Positions 9,224 to 16,541 of a stretch of DNA of 64,000 nt are shown here, piece after piece. The notes beneath the pieces were generated by a model that ran no database searches, was not told the origin of the DNA, and saw nothing but the letters and a program-made list of their open reading frames with translations. The translations under genes and the position numbers were made by a program. The stretch is from Candidatus Hydrogenedentota bacterium (GTDB lineage Bacteria; Hydrogenedentota; Hydrogenedentia; Hydrogenedentales; CAITNO01). Where the stretch lies: assembly GCA_903893795.1 (NCBI GenBank), contig CAITNO010000074.1:25966-89965 (forward strand). Direction: 5' to 3'. Each line of letters begins with the position of its first letter. Positions within the stretch are counted from its first letter, which is position 1.

Positions 9224-9669
9224 AATAAACCAACCTTTTCTGGCCGCTGATCTGCGGGCAGCGGCTTGAGTAACCCAAACCAGGCAACCCTGAATCTTGC
9301 CCGTGTTACGCGCATCTTGGCGCGATGGAAAGACCTGGCTGAAAGAACACATTCCGCGCCAGTCTGTGCCAAAATCCTGCGGCCTGCCGGCGCAATGGCC
9401 GACAGTCACCATTCACCGTCGTCGTCTCTCTGCCGCTCTTTCAAAGGCAACGTTTACAGCTATACCGTGGGCGACATGCCCAGAGAGTTGTATGCTGATA
9501 AACGGCTGAACCCTCCCCTCGCATGTTCACTTTTCGGCTGGTTCCTGCATTATAATCCCAGCTTCAGGTGAAAGGGAACCCACTTGCGGACGATGCGGGG
9601 CCTGCGTGCAGCGCCAAAGAGCTTGCGGTTGCTGTTCCATCCCGGACCGTCCCTGAAAGCGAAGCGCCC
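9224..9669. other. Divergent intergenic region
   Basis: About 450 bases between the start of the 9223 gene and the ATG of the glycosyltransferase. A perfect TATAAT at 9551-9556 on the plus strand, with TTCACT 19 bases upstream, is a candidate promoter for the glycosyltransferase. A small inverted repeat (CCGCTG/CAGCGG, near 9243-9263) lies close to the minus-strand gene. I see no coding potential or RNA gene here. Confidence 0.4.
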
Positions 9670-11241
9670 ATGCAGTCAAACGGCCCTGTTTCATTATCCG
9701 CAAGAGAAAGGCGCTCGCTTGTCCTGATGGCCCTGGCAGGCAGTTTCCTGGTGCTGCTGTCCACCAACCGCCATGGCGCCATGCTGTCGCCTGATTCCGT
9801 CGGCTATCTGGGCATGGCGCGCAACATGGCCGCCGGTGCGGGATTCCTTTCCTACAATGGCACCCCCGTAACGGTGCAACCCCCTCTCTATCCGGCACTC
9901 CTGGCGCTTGTGGGAAAAATGGGCGGGGTGGACCCCTTTTCCTTCGCGCACCTGTTGAATGCGGCACTCTTTGGGTTGATCGTGTATCTGGGAGGACTGC
10001 TCACCCTCAGGCATCTGTCGTCTTTTCCCGCATTCGCCCTCACGGGGACGCTGGCAACAACCTTTTCCTATCCCCTACTCCAGGTTTCGGTTTGCGCCTG
10101 GTCGGAACCGCTCTTCATCTTCTTCATGCTTCTTGGCTTCCTGTTTGCCCAGTCGTACATGGAGAAGAGAGACGCCGCATCCCTGCTGCTTTTCGCGGTG
10201 TCCGTGGCTCTGGCCTCCCTGACGCGCTACATTGGGATCACGCTGATGGTTTGGGGGATGTTTGTCGTCCTCGTCTCCAATCGCGACCGTCCGTCAAAAG
10301 GGGCTGCCCACCTGTTGCTGTACGTGCTTGTGGCGGCCGGCCCGCTTGGATGGTGGCTGTTCAGGAACTACTCCACCTCGGGAACGGTCTTCGGTCCCCG
10401 TCCCTCGGCGGTGTATACGCTGTCCCAATGCCTCAACGCCGCCTTCGGTACCCTTGCGAACTGGTATGTTCCGTCCGGAATCACTGGACCGCTGCCGCCC
10501 TCCTATGGACATTACGCCGTCTATGTGATTGGGGCGGCGGCGTGTATTGGCGCTGGGCTTTTCCTCCGGCGCGCGGGTTGGCGGAACGCCGTGGCCAAGG
10601 CGCGGACGATCAGCCCCATGGCCTCTTTCGTCGCCGGGTACGCCGCTTTCCTTGTCCTCACGTCAACGATGGCCACCTATGACCGCATCAATGATCGACT
10701 GCTCTCCCCCATCTATGTGCCGTTGACACTGCTCCTGCTGGTTATGGTAGGGACGCTGGCGCATTCCATCGGGAAACGCTTTTCACGAAAGTCGGTGAAT
10801 TCTTTTCTGCTGGCCGCCTTCGCGGTTTGGTTGACGCACCCGGTCACACTCACGCTGGCCAGGGCCACCGAACTGGTCTGCAAGGGTGGAGGATACAGCG
10901 GGAAAGCGTGGCGGGAAAGCGGCACGGTTCAGTATCTTCTTCAGCCGGAGACTGCGGAAACAGAGCGGGCGGTGTACACCAACAACATGGAGGCCGCGTA
11001 CATTCTGGCCCACCTGCCAACCCGAATGAGCCCCGCCAGGCCGATGGACGCCGACCAGGACCATCCCAACCTCTCCAAACTCAAAGGCCGCTGGCCCTAC
11101 GAAGGCAGTGCCCGGCTTGTGTGGTTCGATGAGGGCAGCCGGACCAATCTACTGGCCTTTCGCGATTTGCAGGCCGTCGCGAAAGTCGAACTCGTTGCCC
11201 GCCTGAACGATGGTGGTGTCTATTCCGTATCCAGGAAATGA
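9670..11241 (+). CDS. Multi-pass membrane glycosyltransferase, GT39/PMT-like
   Basis: A protein of about 520 residues with roughly ten hydrophobic helices. Near the N-terminus is 'SPDSVGYLGMARNMAAGAGF', the Asp-containing first-loop pattern of ArnT/PMT-type transferases that take sugars from polyprenyl phosphate donors. It would act in the inner membrane, moving sugars onto lipids, proteins or glycans on the outer face; donor and acceptor cannot be read from the sequence. The ATG at 9670 is taken as start. An in-frame GTG at 9568 adds 34 polar residues and is possible, but it has no ribosome site. The gene lies between two of the deacetylase-like surface protein genes, which suggests a role in making or decorating surface glycans. 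It converges on the 11270 gene with a 28-base gap. Confidence 0.6.
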   Translation: MQSNGPVSLSARERRSLVLMALAGSFLVLLSTNRHGAMLSPDSVGYLGMARNMAAGAGFLSYNGTPVTVQPPLYPALLALVGKMGGVDPFSFAHLLNAALFGLIVYLGGLLTLRHLSSFPAFALTGTLATTFSYPLLQVSVCAWSEPLFIFFMLLGFLFAQSYMEKRDAASLLLFAVSVALASLTRYIGITLMVWGMFVVLVSNRDRPSKGAAHLLLYVLVAAGPLGWWLFRNYSTSGTVFGPRPSAVYTLSQCLNAAFGTLANWYVPSGITGPLPPSYGHYAVYVIGAAACIGAGLFLRRAGWRNAVAKARTISPMASFVAGYAAFLVLTSTMATYDRINDRLLSPIYVPLTLLLLVMVGTLAHSIGKRFSRKSVNSFLLAAFAVWLTHPVTLTLARATELVCKGGGYSGKAWRESGTVQYLLQPETAETERAVYTNNMEAAYILAHLPTRMSPARPMDADQDHPNLSKLKGRWPYEGSARLVWFDEGSRTNLLAFRDLQAVAKVELVARLNDGGVYSVSRK

Positions 11242-11269
11242 CGCGGTCACGACCGCCGTGCATGGACGC

Positions 11270-13006
11270 TCATTTCCCCCTAGTCCCTGCCCCGGCAGGA
11301 CTAATGGGAGCGGCCGCCGACAGCGGAACAAAACGCGCCGTGATTACGCAATACCCCGGCAGCAGCACGTCGGCTTCCTCTTTGCCTTCCTGCCCCGGCG
11401 CACCATCCCACGCGGCGATCTTCCATCCCTGGGCCGGCCGTGCATGCAGGCTCATCATGGTTCCCCTGGGTCGGATGTAATCGCCAGGCTTGGGGTCAAC
11501 GGTTCCCTCGCCCTCGACGCGCAGGGTGAACAGGACATTGTCGCAGGAGCCGGAGCTGTGGATGCGCAGTCCCTGCGCCTCCAGTTTGGGCACCTGCTCG
11601 CACACAAAATCGCTGGGCAGGGGATTGCCCTGCATGGCCACATCAAGTTCCTGGTTGCCGGATTCCCAAAGCTCCGTTATCGGCTTGATGTCCGCAATGG
11701 CGTTGCCGCGCAGATCCGCCTCGCGCATATTCTTGAACTGCTGCAGGCCGGCGACCGAACGGATGCGGGACTCGCGCCGTCCCCATTCCAGGGTCTTGAC
11801 TTCCAGCAACTCCTCTTTCGTCAGCGGTCCGTTCCACTTGTCCAGCGCCATGCGCACGGCGCATTCGAGCACCGGGTCGGGAATCAGCGCGCGCGGCTCC
11901 AGGGGCAGCACACCCGTGCGGCACATATCGGCGTATTCGCCGGCCAGGATGAACACGCCGCCGCCCGCGGTCACGCGGTCGAGAATATCGAGAAAGGGGT
12001 CCCAGCCCTTCATGAACGGCTCGAGCGGCGGATGCACCTGCAGTATGACCATTTTTTGCGCGGGGTCGTGGCTTTTCAGGTAGCAGTCCACGCTGGGCAC
12101 ACCGTCCGAACCCTCTATTTCACCGCCGCCGCGGGGAATGACAAAAAGCCCCGAATTGCCCCATCCGGAAAACCAGACGTCGATGTCCTGCCCCACGTCG
12201 CGCAGCGCGGTGATGGTGGTCTTGTCCCACTTGTTGAAAGGCGCGCCGAAAGTGCGCATGCGGATGCCAAACACATCATGCACGATCTGCTGGCTCCGCG
12301 CGAGATGGGCAAGCTGCTCCTCCAGCGGCGTGCCCTGAAATTCATAGACCGTGCCGGGCGGCAGGCCGTTTCTGCCCTGGGCCATTTCGGGCGTCATCAT
12401 GTTCCACACGACCTTGGAGAGCGGGTCGTTGGGCAGCGTGCGCGCGTGGTCGCAGCCATGATTGAAGAACTCGACCAGTCCGCTGGCCTGCCAGGTGCCC
12501 ACCCAGCGCCGGAATTCTGCGCCCGCATCGGCCACCTGGTCTGCAATGATACCCACGGAGGTCTTGATGCCCCGGTGCACGACCACCTCGTTTATATAGC
12601 GCCTCCAGCGCTCCGCGCGGTCTGCCGGCGTGGCGCAAAAATCGTCCGCCTTCAGCAGCACCAGTTGGCGGTACACCAGCACGGGTGCCGCGGTTTCCGT
12701 CCAAACCCTGTCGCCCTCCCGAACAACGAAGTGGACAAAGGCACGGCCCGCCCTGTCCGACGGGGTGAACAGGTAGCCGCCGTCGGCCTCGCGCAGCGAC
12801 CCTGCCGAGGCGGTGCATTCGACCTTGGCGCCTTCCGGCATGGCGTCGGTCCAGGTCACGTCAATGCGTGCGGTCTCGCCGATGCGCACATAGGGGGGAT
12901 GCACGGCAATCTGCACGGGCGACGCCGCGCAGAGCGACGCCGTCAGCAACCCAACGGCCGCCGCCACCAGCGTGACGGCGGGTCGTGGGCTGTACGAACG
13001 TGTCAT
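11270..13006 (-). CDS. Secreted deacetylase-like/LRR/InlB-like paralogue without anchor
   Basis: Third paralogue of the set. It has a signal peptide (AAAVGLLTASLCAAS), Ig-like segment, 'VLLKADD', 'FFNHGCDHA', 'RTFGAPFNKWD', LRR ('MREADLRGNAIADIKPI') and one InlB-like repeat ('ARPAQGWKIAAWDG'). It then stops after a short Ala/Pro/Gly tail, with no stalk, EF-hand or C-terminal helix, so it should be released or held by another partner. The ATG at 13006 is chosen because it begins the signal peptide; the upstream 88 residues are a shadow of the neighbouring gene. Only 7 bases separate it from the stop of the GH2-mutarotase gene, so the two are very likely cotranscribed. This links the deacetylase-like family to glycan breakdown. 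Confidence 0.7.
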   Translation of the reverse strand: MTRSYSPRPAVTLVAAAVGLLTASLCAASPVQIAVHPPYVRIGETARIDVTWTDAMPEGAKVECTASAGSLREADGGYLFTPSDRAGRAFVHFVVREGDRVWTETAAPVLVYRQLVLLKADDFCATPADRAERWRRYINEVVVHRGIKTSVGIIADQVADAGAEFRRWVGTWQASGLVEFFNHGCDHARTLPNDPLSKVVWNMMTPEMAQGRNGLPPGTVYEFQGTPLEEQLAHLARSQQIVHDVFGIRMRTFGAPFNKWDKTTITALRDVGQDIDVWFSGWGNSGLFVIPRGGGEIEGSDGVPSVDCYLKSHDPAQKMVILQVHPPLEPFMKGWDPFLDILDRVTAGGGVFILAGEYADMCRTGVLPLEPRALIPDPVLECAVRMALDKWNGPLTKEELLEVKTLEWGRRESRIRSVAGLQQFKNMREADLRGNAIADIKPITELWESGNQELDVAMQGNPLPSDFVCEQVPKLEAQGLRIHSSGSCDNVLFTLRVEGEGTVDPKPGDYIRPRGTMMSLHARPAQGWKIAAWDGAPGQEGKEEADVLLPGYCVITARFVPLSAAAPISPAGAGTRGK

Positions 13007-13013
13007 GCGCGTC

Positions 13014-16000
13014 TCAGTCTGTTGAGAAGCGATAAATGGTCTTCTGTGCATAGGTTTCGCCGGGGCGCAGGATGCCGGTGGGCCAACCCTCTTTGCCCTG
13101 CTTGTTGGCCGAATCGGGGAAATGCTGGGTTTCCAGGCAGAAACCGTTGCGGTAGTTGTACACCGCGCCGCTCTTGCCCACGTTGGTGCCGTCCAGGAAA
13201 TTGCCGCAGTAGAACTGCATCCCCGGCTGGGTGGTCCAGACCTCCATGACGCGTCCGCTCTCCGCCTCATGCACCTTTGCGGCCAGTGTAAGCTCGCCGG
13301 GCTTGGCCTTGTCGAGCACCCAGTTGTGGTCGTATCCCAGGCCGAACTTGATCTGTTCGTCGTCCGCGTCGTTCACCCGCGCGCCGATGGTTTCGGGCTT
13401 GGTGAAGTCCATCGGGGTGCCCGCCACCGGCCGTAGTTCGCCCGTCGGGATGAGCGTTTCGTCCACGGGGGTGAACCGCGACGCGTTGATCATGATCTCG
13501 TGCCCCAGTATGTCACCGGCATCGTGACCGCGCAGGTTGAAATAGGCGTGGTTGGTGAGGTTGATCGGCGTCGCCTTGTCCGTTGTCGCCTTGTAGTCCA
13601 GTTCAAACTCGTTGTTGTTGGTCAGCCAGTAGGTCACTTCGGCGTTCAGATTGCCGGGGTACCCCTCCTCGCCGTCGGGGCTGCGGCGGGAAAAGCGCAC
13701 GCCCACGGCGTCGCCGCGGCGCACCGCCTCGGCGTCCCACAGCACCTTGTCGAAACCCTTGAGGCCGCCGTGCAGGTGGTTGAGGTCGTTGTTCACGGCC
13801 AGCGTGTATTCTTTCCCGTCCAGGTTGAACTTGCCCCGGGCGATCCGGTTGCCGACACGCCCGACGAGCGCTCCGAAGTAAGGCGTTTTCTCGATATAGG
13901 CGGGAAGCGAATCATATCCCAGGGTGATATCGGCCAGTTGTCCGTCCTTGCCCGGCACCCAAAGCTCGGTCACGATGCAGCCGTAGTCGGTGACGGACAT
14001 CTTCATGCCTTGGGTGTTAATCAGGGTGTAAAGGGTGGCCGTTCGGCCGTCGGGCAGTTTTCCAAAAGCCTTCTTTTTCACGGTCATCTCCTTGCGCGGT
14101 TCAGGCGTGGCATTTTCAGCGGTCAGCAGCGACATGTCGATGTATTGTCCACCCGATTCCTGGTGGCAGTGGACGGCGATGACATTGTCGCCCTCCTTGA
14201 GCAGTTGCCGCGCCTTTTCGGTCACGTCAAACGCCTGGTACGTGTCGTTCCAGTCCCCGGCGGCCCAAAGTTCCTCGCCGTTCAGAAAGACTTCGGCGCC
14301 GTTGTCGTGGTGGATAATCAGTTCGGCGCGGTCAAAGGCGGCCGTCTCACAGGTGAAGGACTGGCGCAGCCAAATGTCCGAATCGCGCCACACCGTGCGC
14401 GTCCGCCGTTCCCATCCCTCTTTGCGGCCGAAACCACCCTTCCCCTCTTTCCAGTGCCCGTCGTCAAAATCGGGCTGCTGCCAACCCTCGCCCGGATTCT
14501 CCTTGACATGCTTCCAGGGCTTTGCTGCCTCGCCGTCGGGGTTGGCGCCCACCAGCACCCTCCAGTTGATCTCGGCGAATCCGCCGCCCAGCGGCGGCGT
14601 CAATTCATAGGCCGCGGCGCGGGCGTTGGCCGCGCGGATGCGCGCCGTGTCAAATTTGGGCTTGCGGTCGAAGGTGTAGATGCCGTTCTGTTCCTGTTCC
14701 ACGTTGGTCAGTTGCGTGTAGCAGAAGCCGAACATGTACCGGTTGTCCAGCAGCGCGTCGGTCAGCCCTTTGTACCGCTCATAATACTCGTCCAGCGTCT
14801 TCGGGCTGTTGCCGTAACCCCAACCCTTCGCGTCTTCGGTCCAGCCGATGCCGCCGTATTCACTCACGAAGAACGGCACGGGCTTGGACGCGCCGCCGGT
14901 GTAGCGCTCGGGCAGCAGCGTGTCGCCGCACTGCGAATCCCAGCGCGCCTTGAGTGATGCCGGGTTTTGGTCATAATCGTGCGCGTCCAGCACGTCCGGG
15001 TCGGGGTGGCCGTGGTGGTAGCCGCTCGACTCGATCACCGGCCGTGTCGGGTCAATCGCGTGGGTCAGGTCCACGATGACATTCTGAAGTCTCTCGGCCT
15101 CGGGTGGCGTCTCGTTGAAGGGGCACCAACCGATGATGGCCGGGTGGCTGTAGTCGCGCTCCAGGATTTCGCGCCACTCGTTCACCACGGGCAGTTCGCA
15201 GGCCGGGTTCTTGTAATCCAGCCCCCAGTTGGGGAACTCGCCCCATACCAGGTAGCCCAGCTTGTCGGCCCAGTACAGGAAGCGCGGCTCAAACACCTTC
15301 TGGTGCAGGCGTGCGCCGTTGAATCCCGCTTCCATGGACAGTTCAATGTCGTGCTTGAGGGCCTCGTCGTTGGGTGCCGTCCACACGCCGTCGGGATAGA
15401 AGCCCTGGTCCAGCACGGTCCGCTGAAACACGGGCTGCTTGTTGATCAGCAGTGCCCGGCCCTCGATGGTGACCGTGCGCATGCCGAAATAGCTGTCCAG
15501 CCCGTCCACCGCCGCGCCGTCGGCCGCGGACAGGGTGAGGCGCAAATCGTAAAGCTGGGGCGATCCGGGATGCCACAGCCGCATTTCCGACAGGGGAAGC
15601 TCGAGCACCGCATTGCCCCCGGCCACGGCCGTTTCGGCCTTGCCCACGTCGCGGCCGTCGATCTTGGCCACGGCCCGCAGCATCATGCCGGACGAAAAGC
15701 CCTCCACATGCACCCAAAGCCGCGCGCGGGCGCGGTCCGGGTCGGGCGTCACGCGGAAGTTTTCAATGTAGGAAGTGCCCACGGCCTCGAGCCATACGGT
15801 CTGCCAGATGCCCGTGGTGCGCGTGTACATGCAGCCGAAGCTTTCGTTCTTGGGCGACTGCTTGCCCCCGGCCTGCACACCCGAACGCACATCGTCAAAG
15901 GCATGAATGACCACGGTGTTTTCGCCGGACTTGAGCAGGGGTGTGATGTCGAAGGCGAAGGCCGCGCTGCCGCCGGTGTGCGTGCCGGCCGCCTTGCCGT

Positions 16001-16370
16001 TCACCCATGCCGTGGTTTTCCAGTCGCAGGCGCCCACATGCAGCATCACACGCTTGCCCGACCAGCCGCCCGGCACGTCCACGCTGCGGCGGTACCAGAC
16101 GTTGCGCACAAAACCCTTGCGCGCCAGGCCGGACAGCTCGCTCTCACGGCAGAAGGGCACGATGATCTTGTCCGGATATTCCGCGTCAGGGGCCAGTAAG
16201 GACGCATCGTTGTCATCCGTCTCGGCGAATTCCCATTCCCCGTTCAGGTTCATCCACTGGGCGCGCACCATGTCCGGCCGGGGATGTTCGGGCCGGGGAA
16301 TATCCACCGCACCGGCCATGCCGGACGTCAACAGGGTCGCACACACGCACGCCGCAAAATACCGTGCCAT
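13014..16370 (-). CDS. Secreted GH2 glycosidase fused to an aldose 1-epimerase
   Basis: An exported two-enzyme fusion of about 1118 residues. Residues 1 to about 615 are a GH2 enzyme (beta-galactosidase/glucuronidase superfamily): N-terminal jelly roll, then a barrel with the acid/base Glu in 'WCPFNETPP' (about 416) and the nucleophile Glu in 'FFVSEYGG' (about 501). A second jelly-roll domain (about 630-755, 'RAELIIHHDNGAEVFLNGEE') follows. Residues about 765-1118 form a GalM-type mutarotase with 'NHLHGG', 'LTNHAYFNL' and the catalytic Glu of 'ETQHFPDS'. The fusion would release a sugar and at once interconvert its anomers. The ATG at 16370 has GGAG 9 bases upstream; an ATG at 16385 is the alternative. 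GH127 lies upstream and the deacetylase-like gene downstream, all on the same strand. Confidence 0.85.
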   Translation of the reverse strand: MARYFAACVCATLLTSGMAGAVDIPRPEHPRPDMVRAQWMNLNGEWEFAETDDNDASLLAPDAEYPDKIIVPFCRESELSGLARKGFVRNVWYRRSVDVPGGWSGKRVMLHVGACDWKTTAWVNGKAAGTHTGGSAAFAFDITPLLKSGENTVVIHAFDDVRSGVQAGGKQSPKNESFGCMYTRTTGIWQTVWLEAVGTSYIENFRVTPDPDRARARLWVHVEGFSSGMMLRAVAKIDGRDVGKAETAVAGGNAVLELPLSEMRLWHPGSPQLYDLRLTLSAADGAAVDGLDSYFGMRTVTIEGRALLINKQPVFQRTVLDQGFYPDGVWTAPNDEALKHDIELSMEAGFNGARLHQKVFEPRFLYWADKLGYLVWGEFPNWGLDYKNPACELPVVNEWREILERDYSHPAIIGWCPFNETPPEAERLQNVIVDLTHAIDPTRPVIESSGYHHGHPDPDVLDAHDYDQNPASLKARWDSQCGDTLLPERYTGGASKPVPFFVSEYGGIGWTEDAKGWGYGNSPKTLDEYYERYKGLTDALLDNRYMFGFCYTQLTNVEQEQNGIYTFDRKPKFDTARIRAANARAAAYELTPPLGGGFAEINWRVLVGANPDGEAAKPWKHVKENPGEGWQQPDFDDGHWKEGKGGFGRKEGWERRTRTVWRDSDIWLRQSFTCETAAFDRAELIIHHDNGAEVFLNGEELWAAGDWNDTYQAFDVTEKARQLLKEGDNVIAVHCHQESGGQYIDMSLLTAENATPEPRKEMTVKKKAFGKLPDGRTATLYTLINTQGMKMSVTDYGCIVTELWVPGKDGQLADITLGYDSLPAYIEKTPYFGALVGRVGNRIARGKFNLDGKEYTLAVNNDLNHLHGGLKGFDKVLWDAEAVRRGDAVGVRFSRRSPDGEEGYPGNLNAEVTYWLTNNNEFELDYKATTDKATPINLTNHAYFNLRGHDAGDILGHEIMINASRFTPVDETLIPTGELRPVAGTPMDFTKPETIGARVNDADDEQIKFGLGYDHNWVLDKAKPGELTLAAKVHEAESGRVMEVWTTQPGMQFYCGNFLDGTNVGKSGAVYNYRNGFCLETQHFPDSANKQGKEGWPTGILRPGETYAQKTIYRFSTD

Positions 16371-16410
16371 AGATCTGTTCTCCATTGTTCGGGGTTCAGC
16401 AATTTCACGA

Positions 16411-16531
16411 GTCGTGGACGGCGTGGACATGGCGGACTTTGTGGACGCAGTGGACGAAAACGGAACAGACGCGCTGTGTCCTGTTGTCCGCCTCGTCCAC
16501 AGAGTCCACCCGGTCCACAACGTCCACAGGT
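16411..16531. repeat. GTGGAC / GTCCAC inverted hexamer array
   Basis: Between the GH127 stop and the GH2 start, several GTGGAC or near-GTGGAC hexamers spaced 3-9 bases apart are followed by GTCCAC-type hexamers in the opposite sense. The halves can fold on each other into a long imperfect hairpin around a central segment of about 40 bases. It is too irregular for CRISPR. It might attenuate or end transcription between the two glycosidase genes, or be a mobile palindromic repeat. Confidence 0.65.
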
Positions 16532-16541
16532 GATGAGCCAC

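Noticed and set aside
11210-13249. 679-codon plus-strand open frame
   Set aside because: It is a shadow of the deacetylase-like gene on the minus strand, which has a signal peptide and recognised domains.
16411-16531. CRISPR array
   Set aside because: Repeat units are 6 bases, spacers 3-9 bases, and the orientation flips in the middle; there are no cas genes.
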